Assembly (NCBI RefSeq): GCF_032925565.1
Contig: NZ_CP136708.1
Span: 124,001 to 188,000 of the forward strand
Length of the DNA stretch: 64,000 nt
Source of the DNA: Alteromonas sp. CI.11.F.A3
GTDB taxonomy: Bacteria > Pseudomonadota > Gammaproteobacteria > Enterobacterales > Alteromonadaceae
Reading direction: 5' to 3'
The position numbers were made by a program, and so were the translations under genes. This document shows positions 1 to 8,103 of the stretch, one piece after another. The first letter of the stretch is position 1. Each line of letters starts with the position of its first letter. The notes below the pieces were generated by a model. That model was not told the DNA's origin and ran no database searches. It saw only the letters and a list, made by a program, of their open reading frames with translations.

Positions 1-104
1 TTTATGCCTTTCGTTATTAGTAAACTCGCGATTAACAGTGTTCGCGGTTTTTAGAGGATACAAGGTTTCTACTACATTGACGCGATTATAGGGCTATAAG
101 CAAA

Positions 105-758
105 TTATTTCATCGCTAGTACCGTTTCTACCATTTTATTAATACTAGCATGGGCTTGTAAGATATTTTGTGCCGACATATAAGCTGGCGTAGTAACCAG
201 TTTATTTTCCACGTCTACCACCACTTCATCTACTTCACAGTTTACGTGGCATGCTCCTAACGCGTTCAAGGCATTGGCGGTATCTTCATCGCTACCAATG
301 GTTAGTTTAACATCGTTGCCGTATACGCTGGCTGCAATAGCAGGTGCAATGCATGCATAGGCCACAGGTTTCTTTGCTTTCGCAAAGTCGCTGCATACCG
401 CAAGCACGTCCTTATCTACCGTGCTTTTTTCACCATCAACTGCAAATGAACACAAATTCTTAGCAGCCCCAAAACCGCCAGGTACAATAAGATAATCGAA
501 GTCTGATACCTCACATTCTGTAATAGGCTTTACATTGCCTCGGGCAATTCGTGCAGACTCAACCAATACGTTACGCGTTTCATCCTCTGAAACTTCTCCC
601 GTTAAATGATTCACTACGTGCATTTGAGCCTTATCTGGCGCAAAACATTGGTAACCTACCCCGGCTTGTTCAATAGCTAAAAGCGTTAATACTGACTCAT
701 GAATTTCAGCGCCATCAAATACACCACAACCACTTAAAATCACTGCAACTTGTTTCAT
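105..758 (-). CDS. elbB: ElbB-type DJ-1/PfpI glyoxalase
   Basis: This 217-residue protein belongs to the DJ-1/PfpI superfamily and matches the ElbB (isoprenoid biosynthesis-associated glyoxalase) pattern. The N-terminus VAVILSGCGVFDGAEIHE is typical of the family. The nucleophile-elbow cysteine is in the YACIAPAIAA segment. Members of the family have weak glyoxalase activity, and the physiological role is not settled. It is soluble and cytoplasmic, with no signal peptide. An AGGAGG-type ribosome site lies just upstream of the ATG. It is transcribed divergently from polA and shares the 408-base intergenic region. The length fits the family. The first 104 bases of the window, downstream of its stop, hold no gene I can support. 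Confidence 0.9.
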   Translation of the reverse strand: MKQVAVILSGCGVFDGAEIHESVLTLLAIEQAGVGYQCFAPDKAQMHVVNHLTGEVSEDETRNVLVESARIARGNVKPITECEVSDFDYLIVPGGFGAAKNLCSFAVDGEKSTVDKDVLAVCSDFAKAKKPVAYACIAPAIAASVYGNDVKLTIGSDEDTANALNALGACHVNCEVDEVVVDVENKLVTTPAYMSAQNILQAHASINKMVETVLAMK

Positions 759-917
759 AATGTCCTCCTAGACCTTGCCAAACCGACTTATTCTATTTTT
801 GGCTATAAAATCACCAACTGTTCAAAAAAAAGTCTTAATAACCAGTATTGGATTGTTAATTTGTTATGCTACATTATCTGACCAATTTGGTTAAACGAAA
901 AAAATAAGTTCACCAAG

Positions 918-1080
918 TTATCCACATAAAAAGGAATGATGAGTTGCAGGTACGCAGTCCACACTCTTATTTTTCATTCCCTTATTTTTATTGCTTTACA
1001 GGACGATCTTTCTATTAACAAAGATCGTTCATTTTGTTGTGCTTATTTTATTAGATCACAATCTTATCCACAGATGATCC
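918..1080. promoter_or_regulatory. DnaA-box and GATC cluster upstream of polA
   Basis: The 408-base gap between elbB and polA holds two perfect TTATCCACA DnaA boxes in the same orientation, at 918-926 and 1064-1072. Four GATC sites lie between about 1005 and 1080, far above chance. DnaA stimulation of polA has been reported in E. coli as I recall it, so a DnaA- or SeqA-responsive polA control region is a reasonable inference. It could also be a DnaA titration site. I see no convincing gene in the gap. Confidence 0.6.
1003..1028. repeat. Perfect 9-bp inverted repeat, ACGATCTTT/AAAGATCGT
   Basis: The arms at 1003-1011 and 1020-1028 are perfect reverse complements separated by 8 bases, and each contains a GATC. 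There is no T-tract after it, so it is not an obvious terminator. It lies between the two DnaA boxes upstream of polA. It may be a protein-binding site or a cruciform; the function is unknown. Confidence 0.6.
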
Positions 1081-1167
1081 CTTTATTTATGTTGTTATGC
1101 TCTATGGCGATCCACTAGCGCCTATGGCATGCTTGCGCCTTATTCTAAGCTTGGTTAATGCATAGCT

Positions 1168-3960
1168 ATGACAGATTCGAAAAAGCCCCCTTTTATTCTA
1201 GTAGATGGATCATCTTATCTATTTAGAGCATTTCACGGATTACCGCCTCTGACGAACTCAAAAGGTCAGGATACCGGTGCGATCTATGGTGTTGTCAACA
1301 TGCTGAAAAGCTTGATTAGACAGTACAACCCTACTCACATGGCTGTCATCTTTGATGCCAAAGGTAAAACGTTTCGCGACGATATTTATGAAGAATATAA
1401 AGCGAATCGCCCACCTATGCCGGAAGAGTTACGTAGTCAAATAGAACCATTACATACCATCATCAAAGCGATGGGGTTACCTGTAATCGTTGAGTCTGGC
1501 GTTGAAGCCGATGATGTTATTGGTACCCTAGCCTGTCGTGCAACAGAACATGGTATCGATACTTTGATCAGTACTGGCGATAAAGACATGGCGCAACTAG
1601 TCAACGACAATGTCACTTTGATCAATACCATGACGAATCAGATTATGGATATTGAAGGGGTAAACACGAAATTTGGTATTCCACCGGAACTGGTTATCGA
1701 CTTCTTAGCCCTTAAGGGTGATAAAGTAGATAACATTCCTGGCGTACCCGGTGTGGGTGATAAAAGCGCCCAAGCGCTATTAAACGGTATTGGTGGCATC
1801 AGTGCTATCTATGACAATCTTGATAAAATTGCCGATCTCTCATTTAGAGGGAGCAAAACGATGGCAACTAAAATGCAAGAGTATGAAGAACAAGCACGCT
1901 TGTCATACACCCTTGCCACGATTGCCATTGATTTAGATCTAGAATACAAAATAGATGAGCTTCGCCCTACTGCTCCGGATAACCAAACCTTACAGTCGAT
2001 GTTTGCAGAGTATGAATTTAAGCGCTGGCATACCGAAATTAGCGCATTGATCGCAGGTGATGGTAGTGAGTCCTCAAAGCCAACAAGTGTTCAGAGCGAA
2101 ACAGATTCAAGCGATACAGATGAAGTATTACCAGAAAGTAATATCGATAAATCTGGTTATGACGTGGTGTTAGATGAAGCTACGTTTGAGGCTTGGATTG
2201 AAAAACTAAAAGCAGCGCCGCTTATTGCTGTTGATACTGAAACGACCAGTGTTAACTACATGGAAGCTGAACTTGTTGGTGTCTCTTTTTGTATTGAACC
2301 TGGTGCTGCGGCTTACGTGCCAGTTGCTCATGATTATCCTGATGCACCCACGCAGTTATCAAGAGAGTACGTGCTAGCAGCATTGAAGCCTATTTTAGAG
2401 TCTGAAACCATCATCAAAGTGGGTCAGCACATTAAATATGACAAGAATGTACTCGCGCATTACGACATCACCCTAAATGGTATCGGCTTTGACACTATGC
2501 TGGAAAGCTATGTGTTAAACAGCACCGCGCAGCGCCATGACATGGACTCGCTAGCCCTTGCCTATTTAGGCCATAAAACGATTCACTTTGAAGAAATTGC
2601 CGGCAAAGGTGCTAAACAGCTTACTTTTAACCAAATTGGGTTAGAAGAAGCTGGTCCTTATGCTGCCGAAGATGCAGATATTACTATGCGCCTTCATCAA
2701 GCAATATGGGCAAAGCTAGAGAACGAACCCAAACTTAAAACGTTGTTGGTTGATGTTGAAGTGCCGGTTGCTTGCGTTTTATCTCGTATGGAACAGCAAG
2801 GTGTATTAATTGAAAGCCAACGGTTACGCCAGCAGAGCCAAGATTTAGCTACGCGTATTGCTGAGCTAGAAAAAGAAGTGCATGAAGAAGCAGGTGAAGT
2901 GTTTAATTTAGGCTCGCCAAAACAGCTTCAACACATTTTGTTTGAAAAAATGTCGTTACCGGTTATCAAGAAAACCCCCAAGGGTGCCCCTTCTACTTCT
3001 GAAGAAGTATTACAAGAACTTGCCCTTGAATTCCCGTTACCTAAAAAGTTAATGGAGTATAGAGGGTTAACCAAGCTTAAAAATACGTATACCGACAAAC
3101 TCCCTAAAATGATTAATCATCGCACGGGTCGTGTTCATACTTCTTACCATCAAGCTATTACGGCAACGGGCCGGTTGTCGTCAACGGATCCTAACCTTCA
3201 AAACATTCCTATTCGAAATGAAGAAGGTCGTAAGGTAAGACAAGCATTTGTTCCACGTGAAGGCTATAAGATTGTAGCTGCCGATTATTCTCAAATTGAA
3301 CTTAGAATAATGGCCCATTTGTCGGGCGATGAAGGTCTTCTTGATGCATTTGCTCACGGCAGAGACATTCACAAAGCTACCGCTGCAGAAGTGTTTGGGG
3401 TTACGCTTGACGAAGTGACGACGGAACAACGTCGCAGCGCTAAGGCCATAAACTTTGGTTTGATCTATGGAATGAGTGCCTTTGGCCTTGCCAAACAACT
3501 TAATATTCCACGTCATGAAGCACAAAAATACATGGACCTATATTTTGAACGCTACCCTGGTGTACTCGAGTACATGGACAGCACCAGAGAAGGCGCTAAA
3601 GAAAAAGGTTACGTTGAAACTGTGTTTGGTCGCCGCTTATACCTACCCGATATTAAAGCCAGTAATGGCGCACGTCGTAAAGGCGCAGAGCGCGCGGCTA
3701 TCAATGCGCCAATGCAAGGCACAGCTGCCGACATCATTAAAATGGCCATGATAAAGGTTGATGATTGGATCACTTCCCTTGAAAGTGATGATGTTCTCAT
3801 GATGATGCAGGTACACGATGAATTGGTATTTGAGATTAAAGAAGAACATCTAGAGGAACAGGTTAAAAATATCGTCAGCTTGATGGAGCAAGCTGCGGTG
3901 TTAAATGTTCCGCTGGTGGTTGAAGCAGGCGTGGGCGATAACTGGGATGAAGCTCACTAA
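1168..3960 (+). CDS. polA: DNA polymerase I
   Basis: This 930-residue protein is DNA polymerase I, used in Okazaki-fragment processing and repair. All three domains are present. The N-terminal 5' nuclease runs to about residue 290 ([29 protein letters not shown]). The 3'-5' exonuclease has its DxE pair at about D356/E358 (AVDTETTS), so proofreading is probably intact. The polymerase has motif A (DYSQIELR, D about 706), motif B ([14 protein letters not shown]) and motif C ([10 protein letters not shown] about 884). The length matches E. coli PolA (928). Residues about 300-325 are a Ser/Asp-rich linker. The ATG at 1168 gives the conserved N-terminus. Spot 42 RNA follows immediately, as in E. 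coli. Confidence 0.98.
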   Translation: MTDSKKPPFILVDGSSYLFRAFHGLPPLTNSKGQDTGAIYGVVNMLKSLIRQYNPTHMAVIFDAKGKTFRDDIYEEYKANRPPMPEELRSQIEPLHTIIKAMGLPVIVESGVEADDVIGTLACRATEHGIDTLISTGDKDMAQLVNDNVTLINTMTNQIMDIEGVNTKFGIPPELVIDFLALKGDKVDNIPGVPGVGDKSAQALLNGIGGISAIYDNLDKIADLSFRGSKTMATKMQEYEEQARLSYTLATIAIDLDLEYKIDELRPTAPDNQTLQSMFAEYEFKRWHTEISALIAGDGSESSKPTSVQSETDSSDTDEVLPESNIDKSGYDVVLDEATFEAWIEKLKAAPLIAVDTETTSVNYMEAELVGVSFCIEPGAAAYVPVAHDYPDAPTQLSREYVLAALKPILESETIIKVGQHIKYDKNVLAHYDITLNGIGFDTMLESYVLNSTAQRHDMDSLALAYLGHKTIHFEEIAGKGAKQLTFNQIGLEEAGPYAAEDADITMRLHQAIWAKLENEPKLKTLLVDVEVPVACVLSRMEQQGVLIESQRLRQQSQDLATRIAELEKEVHEEAGEVFNLGSPKQLQHILFEKMSLPVIKKTPKGAPSTSEEVLQELALEFPLPKKLMEYRGLTKLKNTYTDKLPKMINHRTGRVHTSYHQAITATGRLSSTDPNLQNIPIRNEEGRKVRQAFVPREGYKIVAADYSQIELRIMAHLSGDEGLLDAFAHGRDIHKATAAEVFGVTLDEVTTEQRRSAKAINFGLIYGMSAFGLAKQLNIPRHEAQKYMDLYFERYPGVLEYMDSTREGAKEKGYVETVFGRRLYLPDIKASNGARRKGAERAAINAPMQGTAADIIKMAMIKVDDWITSLESDDVLMMMQVHDELVFEIKEEHLEEQVKNIVSLMEQAAVLNVPLVVEAGVGDNWDEAH

Positions 3961-4057
3961 AAAGTAATTAGATTACAGAAAATAGTGAGCAATAGCTCAA
4001 AAATGGGCAAGTTTGGTAATTTTATTACACTCTTACTTGCCTTTTTTCACCATTATT

Positions 4058-4080
4058 GTACCCTAATGCGTGTAGGGTAC
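4058..4080. repeat. 8-bp inverted repeat over the Spot 42 promoter/start
   Basis: GTACCCTA (4058-4065) and TAGGGTAC (4073-4080) are perfect reverse complements separated by 7 bases. The left arm covers the expected -10 region and the right arm covers the first bases of Spot 42. The right arm is the conserved RNA 5' end, so the notable part is the mirrored copy in the promoter. It may be an operator or be coincidental. Confidence 0.5.
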
Positions 4081-4143
4081 AGAGGTGAGAAATCTGTTTT
4101 CAAACCTTTGCTTTAACCCCGACAGATTTGTCGGGGTTTTTTT
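4072..4143 (+). ncRNA. spf: Spot 42 small RNA, short form
   Basis: The first 15 bases, GTAGGGTACAGAGGT, are identical to the 5' end of E. coli Spot 42, and the gene sits directly between polA and engB as in E. coli. It ends in a strong intrinsic terminator: perfect 10-bp arms at 4115-4124 and 4129-4138, a GATT loop, then a T-run to about 4143. The predicted length is about 72 nt against 109 nt in E. coli, so the middle region is missing. Spot 42 is a Hfq-dependent antisense regulator of carbon metabolism. A plausible -35 is TTGCCT at 4037-4042 with a weak -10 near 4059-4064. The flanking gap (3961-4344) also has a small palindrome at 3986-3999 of unknown role. Confidence 0.85.
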
Positions 4144-4300
4144 ATGTCTGGAATAAAGTTTCCAAAAATCCAGAAAGAAAAAAGCCTTAAAAATCTTAAG
4201 CTTAAATTAAAGAAAAGATATTTTTATATTTTAAAGTGAACTAACCGAAATTTGCACACTCTATATATTCGGTTTTTATGTGTTTTCTCTCAGTATTTTG

Positions 4301-4328
4301 GCCCTGCTTTTTAGCGGGGCTTTCTTTT
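4301..4328 (+). terminator. Intrinsic terminator on the plus strand, facing engB
   Basis: Arms GCCCTGCT (4301-4308) and AGCGGGGC (4313-4320) pair with one G-U, with loop TTTT, followed by TTTCTTTT. The U-run is on the plus strand. It therefore does not serve engB, which is on the minus strand and ends at 4345. Spot 42 already has its own terminator 160 bases upstream. It may catch readthrough or end an unrecognised small transcript. Confidence 0.65.
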
Positions 4329-4344
4329 ATCTAGCCTTTTATTT

Positions 4345-4962
4345 CTATTCTTCGTCAGCCGTTTTTTCGTCAAGTGCCAACCATTTATTCAACACTTTCT
4401 CGAGTTCAGGTAATCCCTGACGATTTAACGATGAAAAGGTATTTACCGTCACATCACCCATAAACGCCAGTGCAGCTTCCTGCGCCATAAGTAGCTGAGC
4501 CTTTCGCTTCCCTGATTTAAGCTTATCTGACTTAGTCAGTAAGGCTAATACTGGGATATTGGAATCTACTGCCCAATGAATCAAATCTTGATCAAGATCT
4601 TTAAATGGGTGACGAATATCCATAAGCACCACTAAACCTTTAAGCGATTTACGCTTTTGAAGGTATTCACCTAATGCTTGTTGCCATTTATTTTTCATCG
4701 CAAGCGGTACTTGGGCAAACCCATAACCAGGTAAATCGACTAAACGACGGTCTTCTTCAAGATTAAAAACATTGATGAGCTGTGTACGCCCTGGTGTTTT
4801 ACTGGTTCTTGCCAGGTTCTTTTGACGAGTGAGTGTATTCAACGCGCTCGACTTGCCCGCGTTAGAACGGCCAGCAAACGCTACCTCAATACCGCTATCA
4901 TCTTTTAAATGGCGAATATCAGGTGCACTGGTAAAGAACTTTGCTTTGGTGTAATACGACAT
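4345..4962 (-). CDS. engB: Ribosome biogenesis GTPase EngB (YihA/YsxC)
   Basis: This 205-residue GTPase is of the EngB/YihA family, an essential factor for 50S subunit assembly that acts in the cytoplasm. Visible GTPase motifs are G1 GRSNAGKSS (about residues 31-39), G2 near the TPGRTQ segment, G3 DLPGYGFA and G4 TKSDK. The length fits the family (E. coli 210). A GAGGTAA ribosome site precedes the ATG. It is divergent from cytochrome c4 and convergent with polA/Spot 42. The order polA-spf-engB is the same as in E. coli. Confidence 0.96.
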   Translation of the reverse strand: MSYYTKAKFFTSAPDIRHLKDDSGIEVAFAGRSNAGKSSALNTLTRQKNLARTSKTPGRTQLINVFNLEEDRRLVDLPGYGFAQVPLAMKNKWQQALGEYLQKRKSLKGLVVLMDIRHPFKDLDQDLIHWAVDSNIPVLALLTKSDKLKSGKRKAQLLMAQEAALAFMGDVTVNTFSSLNRQGLPELEKVLNKWLALDEKTADEE

Positions 4963-5136
4963 CTAGACTTACCTCAAATGCGTCATAACTCTAGAATTAA
5001 ACTCTATTAATGATCTAAACCTGCTAAAAACCATAGTTTTATCATGGAATAGGTTTTTCTGACGCGTTAAATGTGTAAAATACGCATGATATCACGTATG
5101 TTACGCGAGCCGTTGGATCCATTTAAGAGATTTATT

Positions 5137-5760
5137 ATGAAAAAACTGTGTTTGTTATTGTGTGTGTCTTTAGGTATTTCAGTTTCTGCGATGGCAGAAG
5201 GTGATGCTGAAGCCGGTAAAGCAAAATCTGCAGTATGTGCAGCATGTCATGGACCTGATGGTAACAGCATGATAGACATGAATCCCAAAATAGCAGGACA
5301 ACATGAAAAGTACCTCGTTAAGCAATTAATGGAGTTCAAGCTTGCGTCACAGACAGGTGGCGAAGAAGGCCGTAACAATGCCGTAATGAACGGTATGGCA
5401 GCCCCTCTTTCAGAACAAGACATGAAAGACCTAGCCGCTTACTTCTCAAGCCAAACACCTAAAGAAGGTGAAACGCCAGAGCAATATATTGAAGCTGGTC
5501 GCGCTTTATACCAAGGCGGCGATGAATCTCGTGGTGTTACTGCATGTATCGCATGTCACGGTCCTAAAGGTAACGGTATGGGCTTAGCGGGTTTCCCTGA
5601 TATCAGTGGGCAGCATGTAACCTATACTGCAGCACAATTGAAATCTTTCCGTGCAGGCGAGCGCCATAACGATATGAATGGCATGATGCGTGATATTGCG
5701 ATGAAATTAACCGATGAAGATATCGAAATTTTATCTAACTATATCGCGGGCTTACACTAA
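5137..5760 (+). CDS. Dihaem cytochrome c4
   Basis: This is a 207-residue periplasmic dihaem cytochrome c4, which passes electrons to terminal oxidases. The start is placed at the ATG at 5137, behind a TAAGAGA ribosome site, rather than at an in-frame upstream ATG at 5071. The 5137 start gives a clean signal peptide with cleavage likely after AMA (residues 18-20). Two CxxCH haem-binding motifs are seen: CAACH (C34, C37, H38) and CIACH (C137, C140, H141), one in each of two similar halves. Distal methionines are available in each half (for example NGMAAP and NGMMRD). The arrangement next to engB is common in gammaproteobacteria outside the enterics. Confidence 0.95.
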   Translation: MKKLCLLLCVSLGISVSAMAEGDAEAGKAKSAVCAACHGPDGNSMIDMNPKIAGQHEKYLVKQLMEFKLASQTGGEEGRNNAVMNGMAAPLSEQDMKDLAAYFSSQTPKEGETPEQYIEAGRALYQGGDESRGVTACIACHGPKGNGMGLAGFPDISGQHVTYTAAQLKSFRAGERHNDMNGMMRDIAMKLTDEDIEILSNYIAGLH

Positions 5761-5848
5761 GACTCTTAAATTATATGCGCATTTGTTAATTAATTGTTGC
5801 GTATAAAGTTGTATTTCAAAAATATTCGTGTAGTCTATCGCAATAGTT

Positions 5849-5872
5849 TGTAGGTTTGTCTGAAACTCTACA
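5849..5872. promoter_or_regulatory. TGTAG...CTACA inverted repeat upstream of the GGA-rich RNA
   Basis: TGTAG (5849-5853) and CTACA (5868-5872) flank a GTTT/AAAC pair, forming an imperfect dyad about 25-40 bases ahead of the proposed RNA start. CsrB/C-type genes in gammaproteobacteria are usually activated by GacA/UvrY at TGTAAG...CTTACA-like dyads. This one resembles such a site but has a longer spacer, so the assignment is tentative. Confidence 0.3.
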
Positions 5873-5894
5873 GGCTAAATAACAAGAATAATAA

Positions 5895-6081
5895 TAAAAA
5901 TACAACACGGAAGATTGGATAAAGCGCCAAGAAGGCCAAGAACAAAATGAGCTCTGCTAAAACCAATAAAAAGGGGAGCCAAGCTGGGAAGCACAACTAC
6001 ACATAGAAGTGTAAATAACGGGAGAGGTGTCATCTGACACTCAAACAATGTAAGGTGATGGTGAAAGCCATCGCCTTTTTT
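5895..6081 (+). ncRNA. Candidate CsrB/CsrC-family small RNA
   Basis: The 531-base gap between cytochrome c4 and yihI has no convincing gene but ends in a strong intrinsic terminator. Upstream of it are at least five GGA motifs within about 115 bases (5909, 5917, 5975, 5987, 6021). One, GGGA, sits in the loop of a short GCT/AGC hairpin. Other small hairpins are TACAC/GTGTA near 6000 and GTGTC/GACAC near 6027-6040. In E. coli, csrC lies between yihA (engB) and yihI, which is exactly this place. Such RNAs sequester the regulator CsrA through GGA motifs. The 5' end is a guess, placed behind an A/T-rich stretch that could hold a -10 element. Confidence 0.6.
6054..6081 (+). terminator. Intrinsic terminator of the GGA-rich RNA
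   Basis: Arms GGTGATGG (6054-6061) and CCATCGCC (6068-6075) pair with one G-U around the loop TGAAAG, followed by six T (6076-6081). It is nearly 300 bases past the cytochrome c4 stop, which favours a separate transcript. Confidence 0.85.
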
Positions 6082-6291
6082 CTTGCCTAAATTTACGTAT
6101 TAGCCAGCCTTTATACTACGCATTATTCGGCAAACACCTACTTTTTCGTAGACCCTCAAGTTATATTATCGCGAGCACATTAAACAGTATATTCACTTTC
6201 CGATGAATCATGCTGTATTGATGAAGAAGCTTTGAGCAATTCGCGCTATAATATGCCCTTTCAATCACTAAAAATTTGATACCTTTTATAT

Positions 6292-6804
6292 ATGGCAAGA
6301 TCAAAAAAGTCTCGTAAAGTTGGACTCATTGGCGTCAGGAAAGATCCTGATCGTAAACCTGGGCAAAAACGTCTGGAAAGTACTCCTCGTCCAAAGAAGC
6401 ATAAAGGCAAACCAGCGGGTAGCCGTCACAACGTTGAGCAAGGTGAGAACGGTGCTTCTAAACGTCGTGAAAACCAAGATCCACGTTTAGGCAGTAAGAA
6501 ACCTATTCCTTTAGTCGTTAAGAAAACGACAATTACCACGCCGAAAGAAAAGCAGAAATTCGCCACACCTAGCGAAGAGCTAGCGGCACTTGAAGCAGAT
6601 CAGCGTTTAGCGTCATTGTTAGATAAGCTTGATGACGACAAGCAACTTACTAAAGAGCAACAATCTTACGTTGATGAAAAAATGGCACGCCACCGCATTC
6701 TTTGTGATTTGCTTGGCATCGTAGAAGACGATGATGAGGATGACGACGAGATGGATCCATTAGACGATTTAGACGCTATAGATATTAACGACTTTAAGAA
6801 ATAG
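6292..6804 (+). CDS. yihI: YihI, activator of Der GTPase
   Basis: This 170-residue protein matches YihI, which in E. coli stimulates the GTPase Der (EngA) and so affects 50S ribosome assembly. It has the family's architecture. A Lys/Arg-rich, probably disordered N-terminus is seen (MARSKKSRKVG; RPKKHKGKPAGSRHN). A conserved DPRLGSKKPIPL segment lies near residue 63, followed by a short helical region ending in LCDLLGI and a very acidic tail (EDDDEDDDEMDPLDD). E. coli YihI is 169 residues. A DUF2489 gene follows 18 bases downstream and is probably co-transcribed. Confidence 0.93.
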   Translation: MARSKKSRKVGLIGVRKDPDRKPGQKRLESTPRPKKHKGKPAGSRHNVEQGENGASKRRENQDPRLGSKKPIPLVVKKTTITTPKEKQKFATPSEELAALEADQRLASLLDKLDDDKQLTKEQQSYVDEKMARHRILCDLLGIVEDDDEDDDEMDPLDDLDAIDINDFKK

Positions 6805-6822
6805 TAAGGCGGGCTCTGTTTT

Positions 6823-7275
6823 ATGCTGTGGACAGTGTTAGTTATTGTGGCGCTACTAGTTATCGTCACACTTGGTTTTTATGCCGGTCGGTTGTTGTTC
6901 CAGCTAAAGCAACAAAACCAACGCCAGCAGAAGGTCAGAGACGAGCGCGTAAAAACGATTAGCGAAAGTATTTACACTATCGCTAAGGCTATGGAGCAAC
7001 AACAGTGCGACTTATCTGAAGGGGTTATTCGGATAGTCAACTTATTGGGTGCATTACCTATTTTGTCTCCGCCAGATCATAAAGCCTCCTACCCTCATAC
7101 TTATGCGTTATTCGTAGAAGTGAGCGGCTTCGCCGTACTAGAAGATAGGCAGAAACTGACTAAACAAGAAAGGCGTAAGCAAGACTTGGCTAGAGAGCAA
7201 ATTGAGTCAGATTATGAATCTAAAGTGTTAAGTGAAATGCCAGCAATCAAGGCTTATTGCCAGTCTATTAGTTAA
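6823..7275 (+). CDS. DUF2489 family protein, N-terminally membrane-anchored
   Basis: This 150-residue protein has one N-terminal membrane segment (about residues 1-25, LWTVLVIVALLVIVTLGFYAG). A helical cytoplasmic part rich in Gln, Lys and Arg follows. It fits the DUF2489 family that commonly follows yihI in Vibrio and Shewanella relatives. No biochemical role is known to me. It starts 18 bases after yihI and is probably in the same operon. A terminator follows at 7309-7336. Confidence 0.75.
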   Translation: MLWTVLVIVALLVIVTLGFYAGRLLFQLKQQNQRQQKVRDERVKTISESIYTIAKAMEQQQCDLSEGVIRIVNLLGALPILSPPDHKASYPHTYALFVEVSGFAVLEDRQKLTKQERRKQDLAREQIESDYESKVLSEMPAIKAYCQSIS

Positions 7276-7308
7276 ATACTTATCGTTGTTGGTATGTGTA
7301 TGTTTTTT

Positions 7309-7336
7309 AAAAGCGCTTATTATGAAGCGCTTTTTT
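7309..7336. terminator. Terminator between the DUF2489 gene and tag
   Basis: AAAAGCGCTT (7309-7318) and AAGCGCTTTT (7325-7334) are perfect arms around ATTATG, followed by more T on the plus strand. On the minus strand a short T-run also follows, so it may serve both convergent genes. Confidence 0.85.
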
Positions 7337-7366
7337 ATTGGGGTTTTGTTGGGATTTTATTGAAGG

Positions 7367-7954
7367 TTAGCGTCTTGCTAAACTTCGGGTTTCCTCGTAG
7401 CAGTGGCAGCCTGTAACGTGGTCGTTCACTATGCCTACCGCTTGCATGAATGCATAACAAATGGTCTCACCTACAAATGAAAAACCCTCTTTTTTTAGCG
7501 CCTTCGACATAGCTTTAGATTCAGCGGTAAAGGTAGGCGCTTCTTTAAAGTCTTCCCATTCATTGATGATGGTTTTACCGTCGGTAAACTGCCAAATAAA
7601 GTCAGAAAAACGTTGGCGCTTTTCGATATTTAAATAGCCATGGGCATTTTTAATAATGGACGCCACTTTCAGCTTGTTGCGCACAATACCAGGGTTTTGC
7701 AAACATGCCGCTATTTCTTGCTCATCCATTTGAATTATTTTTGTAGGCTCAAAGTCATGGAAAGCGGCTTCGTAATTTGCTTGTTTTTTTAAAATGGTGA
7801 TCCACGACAATCCAGCTTGCTGACCATCTAAACAAAGTTTAGCGAACAACTCTTTGCTATCTGTAACGGGCCGTCCCCACTGTTCATCATGATATTTTTG
7901 GTATAGAGGGTCATCGCTCACCCATCCACAACGATTCAATCCAGTTGACGTCAT
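7367..7954 (-). CDS. tag: DNA-3-methyladenine glycosylase I
   Basis: This is a constitutive base-excision repair glycosylase that removes 3-methyladenine from alkylated DNA. The conserved N-terminus RCGWVSDDPLYQKYHDEQWG carries the first zinc-site residues (Cys, His). The C-terminal GCHCYEE region with the preceding NDHVTG supplies the others. The LDGQQAGLSWITIL segment is the helix-hairpin-helix core. I place the start at the ATG at 7954 (195 residues), with GAGG about 12 bases upstream, rather than at the in-frame TTG at 7975. E. coli Tag is 187 residues. It is convergent with the yihI operon and divergent from glyQ. Confidence 0.95.
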   Translation of the reverse strand: MTSTGLNRCGWVSDDPLYQKYHDEQWGRPVTDSKELFAKLCLDGQQAGLSWITILKKQANYEAAFHDFEPTKIIQMDEQEIAACLQNPGIVRNKLKVASIIKNAHGYLNIEKRQRFSDFIWQFTDGKTIINEWEDFKEAPTFTAESKAMSKALKKEGFSFVGETICYAFMQAVGIVNDHVTGCHCYEETRSLARR

Positions 7955-8103
7955 AATCTTAAATAGCCTCTTCAATCGACCTTTTAGTTATCTTTTAGCG
8001 GGTTTCATGGCGCTTTTTAACGCTTTACACCTACATACTATGCGTTACAAATTGTATACTATCCCACCTTTGAAGATACAGATAACCAATAAGCAGCGGA
8101 TGT

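Noticed and set aside
1..104. Possible gene downstream of elbB at the window edge
   Set aside because: No open frame with a start and ribosome site is visible in these 104 bases on either strand.
936..1118. 60-residue open frame upstream of polA
   Set aside because: It has no ribosome site, odd composition and no family resemblance. It overlaps the DnaA-box/GATC cluster, which explains the region better.
3249..3264. parS-like sequence TGTTCCACGTGAAGGC in polA
   Set aside because: The first 13 bases match parS but the last three do not, and the bases encode a conserved polymerase segment (FVPREGYK). Probably chance.
3986..3999. Palindrome TGAGC-AATA-GCTCA after polA as a CRP site
   Set aside because: It lacks the TGTGA-N6-TCACA spacing, so I do not call a CRP site. 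It may be a weak hairpin only.
5948..6007. 19-codon frame inside the GGA-rich RNA (starts MSSAKTNKKG)
   Set aside because: It has an AAGAAGG sequence 11 bases upstream but is very short and falls within the CsrC-like RNA. I treat the GGA motifs as protein-binding sites instead.
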